Part shown: positions 1 through 5,826 of the stretch, piece after piece
How the letters are laid out: each line of letters opens with the position of its first letter
How positions within the stretch are numbered: the first letter of the stretch is position 1
DNA from: Nitrososphaeraceae archaeon
GTDB taxonomy: Archaea; Thermoproteota; Nitrososphaeria; Nitrososphaerales; Nitrososphaeraceae
Assembly (NCBI GenBank): GCA_029240395.1
Contig: JAREAJ010000015.1
Coordinates: forward strand, 1 to 14,691
DNA: 14,691 bases
Reading direction: 5' to 3'
Translations under genes and position numbers: made by a program
The notes under the pieces: model-generated
Database searches by the model: none
Seen by the model: the letters and a program-made list of their open reading frames with translations, nothing else
What the model was told of the DNA's origin: nothing

Positions 1-306
1 ATTTTGTCTGCGTTTCCATCGGTGGTAGTTGATATGGGAGCAGTAAAGTTTGTCTGCAACGGTGCCCGAGTAACTCGCCCCGGCATCATCCAATTTGACA
101 ACTTTGACAGAGGCGACCTCGTAACAGTCAAAGACGAAAAATACTCAAAAGTATTAGCGGTTGGAAGAGCAATAGAAGATAGCACGACCGCCGCCAAAAA
201 CACCAAGGGATATGTTATCGAAAACTTGCACTATATCGGAGATGATTTTTGGGAATACTATAAGAACATAGCCCCCCCAGACCGAGACAACAGGAATAAA
301 GAGTAA
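1..306 (+). CDS. PUA-domain RNA-binding protein (MCT-1/Tma20-like), C-terminal part
   Basis: This is the C-terminal ~100 residues of an archaeal PUA-domain protein of the MCT-1/Tma20 kind. The frame is open to the first base of the window, so the gene is cut and the TTG near the edge should not be taken as its start. What remains is nearly a whole PUA fold: VDMGAVKFVCNGARVTRPGI at the beginning, then a GDLV strand, the LAVGRA turn and a final GYVIENLHYIGDDFWEY segment. PUA domains bind structured RNA, and eukaryotic MCT-1 acts on the 40S ribosome in initiation and recycling; an equivalent role in archaea is inferred from the family. The usual NGADV is NGARV here. The missing upstream part should hold the pre-PUA domain. 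The gene runs convergently into gar1 with about 110 bases between them. The family call is firm, the exact role is not. Confidence 0.85.
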   Translation: MLSAFPSVVVDMGAVKFVCNGARVTRPGIIQFDNFDRGDLVTVKDEKYSKVLAVGRAIEDSTTAAKNTKGYVIENLHYIGDDFWEYYKNIAPPDRDNRNKE

Positions 307-416
307 GTTATGCGTCTTCTTGGAGTTCGACAAGTAGAACGCCATCTCCAATTTGCACACGTTGCCTAGGATTTGTTTGGGGGATCCTCGGTTTATGTTC
401 TTAAGGTATTAGGGAA

Positions 417-749
417 TTATGATTCCAGCTTCCCCCGGAAGCTTCTGCGTGCGGCGCTTCTCTTGATCTTGTAATTCGAATACCCCTTTAGTCCTTTTCT
501 TCTCTGGGGCTCATCGCTAGGAATGAAAACCTGGATGCCGACAAGGTCAGCGAGCTTTTCTCGAATCGGTTGGACGGAAGCGTAAGGGCAGGCAACCGGT
601 CCGAATATCTCTTGTATCCTTCCAATTTGCCTCCCATTGATATCAAATATAGGCAAGCCATTCATTTTTTTCTCCCAAGTGGCTGTGCCGGTCTTGACTA
701 TAATCCGACCGCTTCTGGCTATGTGTAAAATGCGTCCAAGCTCATGCAT
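417..749 (-). CDS. gar1: H/ACA ribonucleoprotein subunit Gar1
   Basis: Archaeal Gar1 is a subunit of the H/ACA ribonucleoprotein that converts uridine to pseudouridine in rRNA, together with Cbf5, Nop10, L7Ae and a guide RNA; Gar1 binds Cbf5 and helps product release. The 110-residue protein has the small beta-barrel core at about residues 1-75, with the signature PIFDINGRQIG (33-43) followed by GPVACPYASVQP (50-61). The tail (82-110) is rich in Arg and Lys but lacks the RGG repeats of eukaryotic Gar1, as is normal in archaea. The ATG start lies 30 bases after the srp19 stop on the same strand, so the two are probably cotranscribed. The srp19–gar1 pairing recurs in archaeal genomes, which supports the assignment of both. 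Confidence 0.93.
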   Translation of the reverse strand: MHELGRILHIARSGRIIVKTGTATWEKKMNGLPIFDINGRQIGRIQEIFGPVACPYASVQPIREKLADLVGIQVFIPSDEPQRRKGLKGYSNYKIKRSAARRSFRGKLES

Positions 750-779
750 AAGAGATCAAATCCACTTTCAAGCTATGAT

Positions 780-1094
780 CTAATGTTTTGACCATCTAGT
801 TCTATTTTTAAGCATTCTTTGTGCGAGTTTCGTAAGCAGTATGTTCTTTTTAACATTATCCTTTTTGGGTAAGGCTATGTATCCTGACTTCACAAACGCT
901 CTTCTTGGGAATCGCGCTCCGTCGTTGATTTGTTCCTGCTGGAGATTGTAACCTGATTGCTTCGCCGCTTCAACTAGATCGGACAACGTAGGATCGAATA
1001 TTGCATGCTCTTTTCTTACCCTACGACCTTTAGCTCGAGGAAGATTTTTATTGAAATAGTCTAACCACAAAATCAAATAATCGTAGTCTTTCAA
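780..1094 (-). CDS. srp19: Signal recognition particle subunit SRP19
   Basis: SRP19 binds helices 6 and 8 of 7S RNA and prepares the particle to take up SRP54, which targets membrane and secreted proteins to the translocon. The 104-residue length fits archaeal SRP19. The hallmark is LDYFNKNLPRAKGRRVRKEH (residues 11-30), the family's 'YFN..LPR..GRRV' block, followed by the DPTLSDLVEAAKQ helix and the basic RFPRR segment (61-65). The C-terminus is strongly basic, as expected for an RNA-binding protein. The start is TTG; the nearest in-frame ATG is far inside the conserved domain. A TATA-like box is centred about 28 bases before the TTG, which fits a leaderless message. It is the first gene of a two-gene unit with gar1. 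Confidence 0.93.
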   Translation of the reverse strand: MKDYDYLILWLDYFNKNLPRAKGRRVRKEHAIFDPTLSDLVEAAKQSGYNLQQEQINDGARFPRRAFVKSGYIALPKKDNVKKNILLTKLAQRMLKNRTRWSKH

Positions 1095-1116
1095 TGGTCA
1101 AGTTATCTGTATGACC

Positions 1117-1128
1117 ATAATAAATTTA
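1117..1128 (-). promoter_or_regulatory. TATA-like box for srp19-gar1
   Basis: On the minus strand this reads TAAATTTATTAT, centred about 28 bases before the TTG start of srp19. The spacing puts the predicted transcription start at or next to the start codon. This is inferred from sequence and spacing only. Confidence 0.5.
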
Positions 1129-1132
1129 TGTT

Positions 1133-1274
1133 AGGGTGTCTTCTAAGCACACCTAATTAAAAGAAGGAGATACACCATATTCCAACAGTTTGATTGCTTC
1201 ATAGCAGCATCCAAACCTTAACTTCTCCTAGAATGGATGCACTAGTCCTTACTTCTTAAGGATTGGCTAGTGCG
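1133..1274. other. Divergent intergenic stretch with two hairpins
   Basis: The gap between srp19 and the SWIM gene holds two inverted repeats. The first is GGTGT (1135-1139) with ACACC (1149-1153) around a 9-base loop, extendable by a G·T pair. The second and stronger is GCACTAG (1239-1245) with CTAGTGC (1267-1273), continued inward by TCCTT (1246-1250) with AAGGA (1258-1262); it has a 4-base bulge and a 7-base loop. The second sits just upstream of the SWIM gene's TATA-like box and could be an operator or a structured RNA element. No reading frame of note is present. Confidence 0.4.
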
Positions 1275-1286
1275 TAGCCTTATTGG

Positions 1287-1295
1287 ATTATAAAT
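1287..1295 (+). promoter_or_regulatory. TATA-like box for the SWIM gene
   Basis: ATTATAAAT is centred about 29 bases before the TTG at 1320. This is the spacing expected if transcription begins at or near the start codon, and it supports that TTG as the true start. Confidence 0.5.
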
Positions 1296-1319
1296 GGTAC
1301 GAGTCATCAAAGTTTTTGC

Positions 1320-1631
1320 TTGACCTCAAAAACTGGTCCTATAGGGCCAAACGTAATTAAGGTACATGTATTTCAGCCGAGCGGAAGGAAGGTTTATACT
1401 GTGATAGGCAAAGCCAAGGAGTACTGGACAGCTCCAGACTTAGATTTTTGTTCCTGCAGAAGCTTTTACTTCGGAGCATTATCATCAGGAAAACCGTGCT
1501 ATCATCTGATAGGTGTTCACAAGGTGATCAGACAGAAATCCTTCTCGTCATTGGATTTTGTAGACTACGACTACGATCGTTTTATCATGGCAATCATAAG
1601 CGATTCTTCCAAGAATGTCCTTACACCTTAA
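1320..1631 (+). CDS. Small SWIM zinc-finger protein
   Basis: This is a 103-residue protein that is essentially a stand-alone SWIM zinc finger. The ligand pattern CxC...CxH is clear: Cys43 and Cys45 in FCSCRSFYF, then Cys58 and His60 in KPCYHLIG. SWIM domains bind zinc and mediate DNA, RNA or protein contacts; in larger proteins they accompany SWI2/SNF2 helicases, MuDR transposases or Shu2/Rad51-type recombination factors. Small free-standing SWIM proteins of this shape occur in Nitrososphaerota, but I know of no proven function. The N-terminal part (residues 12-33) has alternating hydrophobic residues suggesting a beta-hairpin, and the C-terminus is an FVDYDYDRF segment. The start is TTG with a TATA-like box at leaderless distance; a stop at 1275 limits any longer version. 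The gene faces the KGG gene tail to tail across 36 bases. Confidence 0.75.
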   Translation: MTSKTGPIGPNVIKVHVFQPSGRKVYTVIGKAKEYWTAPDLDFCSCRSFYFGALSSGKPCYHLIGVHKVIRQKSFSSLDFVDYDYDRFIMAIISDSSKNVLTP

Positions 1632-1667
1632 AGACTGTTATGCTATTGGTCCGACAAATTACATCAT

Positions 1668-2096
1668 TTATCTAGAGGTTCGATCCTTAAGTTTTTGAGC
1701 CCCTTTTTTTCCGATGTCCCTGTAGAATCCTGAACCGTACTTTTCCCTAACAACTGCGCCTCCTTTTTCCCCTATATCCCTATAGAACTGAATCCCGTAC
1801 TTCTCCTTTACTGAGTGACCTCCTCTTCCTCCAATAGATTGGTAAAAAGACGTACCGTACTCAGATTTTACCACCTCTCCACCTTTTTTTCCGGCATACT
1901 TTAATCCCTCGGTATTGAGTGCACGTGCATTCCCCCCAGCCTTTGCAACCCGAGACCTTGTTACCGCGTCTGCAGCAGCAAGACCTCGTGAGTGATGTGG
2001 AGCAGCTCCGCCTTTCTTGGCAACTCTTTCTCGAATATCTCCGGGCGCCGACGCAAGTCCCCGCCTAGGTTTTTGCGGACCCTTTTCTTCAGCCAT
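1668..2096 (-). CDS. KGG-repeat stress-type protein
   Basis: This is a 142-residue hydrophilic, Gly/Lys/Arg-rich protein built from KGG-type repeats, the family that includes the Bacillus general-stress protein GsiB. Repeat centres are KGG at 28-30, AGG at 53-55, KGG at 71-73, RGG at 91-93, KGG at 111-113 and KKG at 130-132. The last three units have an exact 20-residue period, each beginning with YG (80, 100, 120), as in YGIQFYRDIGEKGGAVVREK. There is no signal peptide or membrane segment, and the protein is probably largely disordered. KGG proteins are linked to desiccation, salt and general stress in bacteria; that role here is inference. I use the ATG at 2096. A longer version from 2249 would run antisense into purD, adds non-repetitive sequence and ignores a TATA-like box 26 bases upstream of 2096. 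Confidence 0.85.
   Translation of the reverse strand: MAEEKGPQKPRRGLASAPGDIRERVAKKGGAAPHHSRGLAAADAVTRSRVAKAGGNARALNTEGLKYAGKKGGEVVKSEYGTSFYQSIGGRGGHSVKEKYGIQFYRDIGEKGGAVVREKYGSGFYRDIGKKGAQKLKDRTSR
1680..1859 (-). repeat. Three tandem 60-bp coding repeats
   Basis: Three in-frame 60-base units (1800-1859, 1740-1799, 1680-1739, in minus-strand order) encode the 20-residue KGG repeats of the stress-type protein. They are diverged at the DNA level but keep the GTACGG (Tyr-Gly) phase marker and the GGxxGG run, indicating internal tandem duplication that has since drifted. Confidence 0.8.
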
Positions 2097-2117
2097 ATGG
2101 TTTAACTTAGTAATATG

Positions 2118-2127
2118 AGATAAAAGG
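2118..2127 (-). promoter_or_regulatory. TATA-like box for the KGG gene
   Basis: The minus strand reads CTTTTATCTC, centred about 26 bases before the ATG at 2096. This supports the short form of the KGG protein and a leaderless transcript. Confidence 0.5.
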
Positions 2128-2158
2128 GCATCATAACTCAATACGGAGCGAGTCAAAC

Positions 2159-2168
2159 CATTTATTAC
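2159..2168 (+). promoter_or_regulatory. TATA-like box for purD
   Basis: CATTTATTAC is centred about 26 bases before the TTG at 2190, fitting a leaderless purD message. It lies about 40 bases from the divergent KGG promoter, so the two transcripts share a short control region. Confidence 0.5.
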
Positions 2169-2189
2169 TGAGATCCCGCATCTCATCCC

Positions 2190-3488
2190 TTGCAAACAGA
2201 CAGTAAAAAGAAAAACATCCTGATAATAGGCTCGGGCGGAAGGGAGCACGCATTAGGTTGGAAACTCGCGCGTAGCAGTAAAGTAAAGAGAGTTTTTCAC
2301 TGTCCCGGCAACGGAGGAACGAAAAACAATGTAGCAATTGACTCTTTCGATTACTGGAAGCTGATAGAGTTTGCAGAAAAAAATGGCTGCGAAACCCTTG
2401 TTGGACCTGAAGGACCGCTAGCCGCAGGGATTGTAGACCAATTCCTGAGCTGTAATTTGAGGATATTTGGGCCTAGCAAAGTTGCTGCAAAGCTCGAATC
2501 CAGCAAGGTGTTTAGCAAGCAATTTATGCAAAAGGCAGGCATAAGGACATCACCATTTGTCATCCTTTCATCATACAGAGACGCCGAAGACTACGTAAAG
2601 AGTCAAACAGATGAGCTTGTGATCAAGGCCGAGGGCTTAGCCTCAGGTAAAGGAGTATTTGTCTGCAGCACGCAAAAGGAGGCAATACTTGCCCTGCAAT
2701 CATTGATGCTCGATAGGGAATTTGGGGAGTCCGGAGATAGGATAATTATTGAAAAGAAAATTCAGGGAAAGGAGGCATCTTATATAGCAATATGTGATGG
2801 AAATTCGTTCGTGCCTATGGTGATGAGCAGAGATCACAAGCGAGCTTGTGACGGTGATACCGGTTTAAACACCGGAGGCATGGGATCATATTCACCAGTG
2901 GGAGATATCAAGGAAGATTTGGAAGCTGAAATTGCGAACGACATTATAAAACCTACAATCCGCGGCATGAGAGAGGCGGGAACCCCTTTCTCAGGATTCC
3001 TATACGCGGGGCTGATGCTAGATAGTGAAAATGGAACCCCGATTGTTTTGGAATTTAATGCTAGGATGGGCGATCCCGAATGCCAGAGCCTCATGGTAAG
3101 AATGGATTCTGACCTGTATCCTTACTTGGATGCGGCAATGGACAAAAGACTCCTTCATATGCCACCTATTAAATGGAAGAAACACCATTCCGTCTGTGTT
3201 GTCATGGCCTCGAAAGGGTATCCTGGAAAATATAATACCGGCCGTCGAATTTACGGACTCAATTCCCGTCTTTCTGACAAAGTAGTCATATTTCATTCAG
3301 GAACAATAAGAGAATCAACTCATCGCATAACTAATGCCGGAGGAAGAGTCCTGAGCGTTACCGCAACCGGCCGGAACCTCGAACTAGCAAGAAGAGAGGC
3401 TTATCAAGCTGTCCGTAAGATATGCTGGGGAAGTGGAGAAGAATACTATAGGACTGACATAGGAAAGCCCTCTGCAACAAATGAGTGA
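2190..3488 (+). CDS. purD: Phosphoribosylamine–glycine ligase (GAR synthetase)
   Basis: PurD joins glycine to 5-phosphoribosylamine with ATP, the second step of purine synthesis, in the cytoplasm. The 432 residues cover the whole family: an N-terminal fold with GSGGREHA (14-21), VGPEGPLAAGIVD (71-83) and FGPSKVAAKLE, and an ATP-grasp domain with KAEGLASGKGV (146-156) and RDHKRACDGDTG (214-225). These are followed by the NTGGMGSYSP glycine loop, the metal-binding EFNARMGDPE (288-297) and a C-terminal beta domain. The usual TGPNTGGMG has Leu for Pro here, and the family's EFNVRFGDPETQ is EFNARMGDPECQ. The start is TTG; the next in-frame Met (about residue 113) lies inside the conserved core, and the TTG has a TATA-like box at leaderless distance. 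The gene meets the minus-strand folate/purine genes tail to tail, only 12 bases from the cyclo-ligase stop. Confidence 0.96.
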   Translation: MQTDSKKKNILIIGSGGREHALGWKLARSSKVKRVFHCPGNGGTKNNVAIDSFDYWKLIEFAEKNGCETLVGPEGPLAAGIVDQFLSCNLRIFGPSKVAAKLESSKVFSKQFMQKAGIRTSPFVILSSYRDAEDYVKSQTDELVIKAEGLASGKGVFVCSTQKEAILALQSLMLDREFGESGDRIIIEKKIQGKEASYIAICDGNSFVPMVMSRDHKRACDGDTGLNTGGMGSYSPVGDIKEDLEAEIANDIIKPTIRGMREAGTPFSGFLYAGLMLDSENGTPIVLEFNARMGDPECQSLMVRMDSDLYPYLDAAMDKRLLHMPPIKWKKHHSVCVVMASKGYPGKYNTGRRIYGLNSRLSDKVVIFHSGTIRESTHRITNAGGRVLSVTATGRNLELARREAYQAVRKICWGSGEEYYRTDIGKPSATNE

Positions 3489-3500
3489 AAGACCTTTACT

Positions 3501-4079
3501 TTAAAAGTAGAGTATCCCATTTTCAGTCGATAGCCCATTTATTCTTTGGTCCAAATTAGACTGAGGTAAAGGTCTGGATACCAATTGGAATTGGTAACCT
3601 AGACCAAGAGAGAACGACACTTTTGCATTTGTAATATACCTGTCAAAGTAGCCTCGGCCATGGCCTATCCTAGCACCTCCGAAATCAAATGCAATACCCG
3701 GGACTATCAGCAAATCTAACTTCGTGATTTCTGCTCCACGTTTGTGGGGTTCCCTTATCCCAAATTTTCCGATAACTAGGCTGCTTTCTCGTAAAAGGCT
3801 GTCGTCTAGTTGGTAGAATCTCATCCTATTTGATTCAATGCTGGGCAAGGCAACCTTCTTTGCGGAATCTAGCGCTCTTTGAATAATTTCTTGTGTTCTT
3901 ACTTCGTTATCGATTGGTAAATACACTCCCAGAGATTCGGAAATCGCAAAATGGTTTGATCTAAGCACATTAAGCTGTATAAGGTTGCTTTTTTCCAAAA
4001 CTTCTGACTGCGACACTGAGTTACGCATTTTCAGCATTGCACTCCGAATCCTTTCTTTTTCTATCGATAAACTACTCAT
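3501..4079 (-). CDS. 5-formyltetrahydrofolate cyclo-ligase
   Basis: This enzyme uses ATP to convert 5-formyltetrahydrofolate to 5,10-methenyltetrahydrofolate, returning a dead-end folate to the active one-carbon pool. The 192-residue length is normal. The diagnostic C-terminal block begins VPGIAFDFGGARIGHGRGYF (126-145) and continues DRYI; it combines the family's GxAFD and GRGYYDRYL signatures with Phe in place of the first Tyr. GVYLPIDNEV (51-60) and GIREP (107-111) are also typical. The distal segment DQRINGLSTENG departs a little from the usual 'HD..vd.iiTe' pattern. Its ATG overlaps the folD stop by four bases (ATGA), the classic sign of translational coupling. Its product is the substrate of FolD cyclohydrolase, which explains the coupling. 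No promoter of its own is visible. Confidence 0.94.
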   Translation of the reverse strand: MSSLSIEKERIRSAMLKMRNSVSQSEVLEKSNLIQLNVLRSNHFAISESLGVYLPIDNEVRTQEIIQRALDSAKKVALPSIESNRMRFYQLDDSLLRESSLVIGKFGIREPHKRGAEITKLDLLIVPGIAFDFGGARIGHGRGYFDRYITNAKVSFSLGLGYQFQLVSRPLPQSNLDQRINGLSTENGILYF

Positions 4080-4951
4080 CCTGCTAAATCATTTCTGCTC
4101 TTAATTGACAACCTCGTTGAAGTGACAGTATTTCTTAATAAAATGGCGACTGTCATGGGGCCAACACCACCAGGAACTGGAGTAATCCATGAAGCTTTAT
4201 TTTTAACGGCATCAAAGTCTACATCACCGCAGATCCTTCCGTTAACCCTGCTAATACCGACGTCTATCACTACCGCATTTGAATTGACCATATCTTCAGT
4301 TAGGGTGAATTTCTCCCTGTTGCCGACGGCGCTAACTATTATCTCTGAGCGCACTAATTTTTCCTGCAGCCTTCGAGATTTTGAATGGCAAATAGTTACA
4401 CTAGCTCCTCTCTCTGCAAACAAACATGCCAGCGGCTTTCCAACGAGGCTGCTTCTGTTTATTATCGTAGCGTCCATGCCCACCACATCAATTTTGTAGA
4501 AGTCTAGCAGTTCCAAGATTCCTGCAGGAGTACAAGGTGTTATTATAGGGCTACCCTTCAAAAGCATACCTGCGTTAAAAGGAGTTAGGCCATCTACATC
4601 CTTAAAGGGATCCAGCACACTTATGGCCTTATTTTGGTCGATATGATCAGGGAGAGGAAGTTGTACCAACACTCCATGTACAAGGCTGTCAGCATTGAGC
4701 TCGGAAATTATTTTTTCTAATTCTTCCTGCTTTAGTGTGGTGGGGAACCGTAAGTCCTTTGTAACAATCCCCAATTCTGCAGCAGCTCTTTGTTTCTTGT
4801 TTATGTATGAGATAGAGGCGGTGTCTTCGCCCACAAGGATTGTGCAAAGACAGGGCTTGACACCTTGTGCGGCTAGCACATCTACCTGTTCTTTAACTTG
4901 AGCTTGTATCTTGGTAGCCACCGAAAGGCCGTCTATAATCTTCGCGTTCAT
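4076..4951 (-). CDS. folD: Bifunctional methylenetetrahydrofolate dehydrogenase / methenyltetrahydrofolate cyclohydrolase
   Basis: FolD interconverts 5,10-methylene-, 5,10-methenyl- and 10-formyltetrahydrofolate with NAD(P), providing the formyl donor for PurN. The 291-residue protein carries the YxxxK catalytic pair (Tyr49, Lys53 in SYINKKQRAA), VLVQLPLP (95-102), DPFKDVDGLTPFNAG (114-128), TPCTPAGI (138-145), the nucleotide-binding NRSSLVGKPLA (165-175) and TPVPGGVGPMT (257-267). The dinucleotide loop reads INRS rather than the common VGRS, a change that may bear on cofactor preference. I prefer the ATG at 4951 (MNAKIIDG, like family N-termini); an in-frame TTG at 4966 would add five residues (LNADK). 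Any upstream TATA element is weak. The gene probably belongs to the same unit as purN upstream (about 90 bases) and is coupled to the cyclo-ligase downstream. Confidence 0.95.
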   Translation of the reverse strand: MNAKIIDGLSVATKIQAQVKEQVDVLAAQGVKPCLCTILVGEDTASISYINKKQRAAAELGIVTKDLRFPTTLKQEELEKIISELNADSLVHGVLVQLPLPDHIDQNKAISVLDPFKDVDGLTPFNAGMLLKGSPIITPCTPAGILELLDFYKIDVVGMDATIINRSSLVGKPLACLFAERGASVTICHSKSRRLQEKLVRSEIIVSAVGNREKFTLTEDMVNSNAVVIDVGISRVNGRICGDVDFDAVKNKASWITPVPGGVGPMTVAILLRNTVTSTRLSIKSRNDLAG

Positions 4952-5016
4952 TTTATCAGCGTTCAATATTCGATAGATCCTGGGCTCAACATGAAGGGCC
5001 CAATGATAGAGTTATT

Positions 5017-5035
5017 ACATTTGTCTTTCAAATGT
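5017..5035 (-). terminator. Hairpin just after purN
   Basis: A perfect 7-bp inverted repeat, ACATTTG/CAAATGT with a 5-base loop, lies 4 bases past the purN stop codon. No T-run follows on the minus strand, so it is not a standard intrinsic terminator. It may slow or process the transcript between purN and folD. Confidence 0.35.
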
Positions 5036-5039
5036 TTTA

Positions 5040-5654
5040 CTATATTAACATTGCTTTGCGTCCCTTAACTTCTATCCTTTTTTCTGCTATCAATTTAATT
5101 GCACGAGGATAGAGTTTATGCTCTTGCGCTAGAATTCTCTTGGATAAGGTTTCCTCAGAATCCCGATCCATAACACGGACGGGCTGTTGAAGCAGAATCG
5201 TCCCTGAATCCACCCCTTCGTTTACAAAGTGAATGGTGCAGCCCGATACTTTGACCCCGTACTCTAATGCTTGCTTTTGTGCATGTAAGCCGGGGAAAGA
5301 AGGGAGCAAAGAAGGGTGAATATTAACAATGCGCATCTTATATCTTTCAACAAACTTTGGGCTTAATATTCGCATATATCCGGCAAGACATATCAAGCCA
5401 TTGCTTGGTAAAACAGTGTATTTCTCTAGCAGCGAAAGCAATTTTTTATCAAAAGACCATCCTCCCAAGCCCGAAGGGGTTAAGATCTCCGTTGCCACGT
5501 TGAATTTTTTTGCAATTGCAATTCCACCCGCCTGTGCGTTATTTGAAATGACAACCCGGGCCTCAACACCAACTAGCCTTCGAGTTTTTATTGCCTGTAG
5601 TATTGAGCGCAAATTGCTTCCTCTTCCTGATATTAAAATCGCAAGTCTTAACAC
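5040..5654 (-). CDS. purN: Phosphoribosylglycinamide formyltransferase (GAR transformylase)
   Basis: PurN transfers the formyl group of 10-formyltetrahydrofolate to glycinamide ribonucleotide, the step right after PurD. The 204-residue protein keeps the phosphate-binding SGRGSN (9-14), the LAGYMRILSP folate-site strand (90-99), and the catalytic triad as Asn111 and His113 in VNIHPSLLP, and Asp149 in GVDSG. These match Asn106, His108 and Asp144 of the E. coli enzyme. The start is GTG: no ATG exists upstream in frame, and a TATA-like box lies about 26 bases before it. Many archaea use formate-dependent PurT instead, so a folate-dependent PurN next to folD is informative about how this organism handles one-carbon units. 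The gene is divergent from the metallo-beta-lactamase nuclease. Confidence 0.95.
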   Translation of the reverse strand: MLRLAILISGRGSNLRSILQAIKTRRLVGVEARVVISNNAQAGGIAIAKKFNVATEILTPSGLGGWSFDKKLLSLLEKYTVLPSNGLICLAGYMRILSPKFVERYKMRIVNIHPSLLPSFPGLHAQKQALEYGVKVSGCTIHFVNEGVDSGTILLQQPVRVMDRDSEETLSKRILAQEHKLYPRAIKLIAEKRIEVKGRKAMLI

Positions 5655-5676
5655 TATGGAGAATATCTGATTTCAG

Positions 5677-5684
5677 ACATAAAC
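5677..5684 (-). promoter_or_regulatory. TATA-like box for purN
   Basis: The minus strand reads GTTTATGT, centred about 26 bases before the GTG start of purN. It is consistent with leaderless transcription and may drive the whole purN-folD-cyclo-ligase series. Confidence 0.45.
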
Positions 5685-5788
5685 GTGTAATGTTTTACAG
5701 GAGCCGGCTACAGAGATGCTTGTAAGTATTCTTCTTCTATCACACAAGCGAGACACTTTTACGGTATCCAAGACAACGCTCCCTCTGC

Positions 5789-5802
5789 TAAAATTAAAAT
5801 AA
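5789..5802 (+). promoter_or_regulatory. AT-rich promoter element for the MBL nuclease gene
   Basis: The stretch TAAAATTAAAATAA ends about 25 bases before the TTG at 5827 and is the only AT-rich box at promoter distance. It supports the TTG start over an internal ATG at 5872. Confidence 0.4.
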
Positions 5803-5826
5803 CTGCGATCCCACCATGAGAGAATA

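Noticed and set aside
1157..1215. AAGAAGGAGATACACC, a bacterial-looking ribosome-binding site
   Set aside because: No ATG, GTG or TTG follows at a useful distance; reading from the ATA gives only 14 codons before a stop. The resemblance to a well-known phage leader is taken as chance.
1676..1690. GGTTCGATCC, a tRNA B-box look-alike
   Set aside because: No pairing T-stem, no acceptor stem and no other tRNA arms; it overlaps the 3' end of the KGG gene.
2097..2249. N-terminal extension of the KGG protein by 51 residues
   Set aside because: It would overlap the purD start, contains no KGG-like sequence, and the ATG at 2096 has a TATA-like box at leaderless distance.
4122..4499. 125-codon plus-strand frame over folD
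   Set aside because: It is a shadow of folD on the opposite strand; folD is supported by all its catalytic motifs.
4981..5002. TGGGC/GCCCA inverted repeat upstream of folD
   Set aside because: Five base pairs around a 12-base loop is close to what chance gives, with no supporting T-run or other sign.
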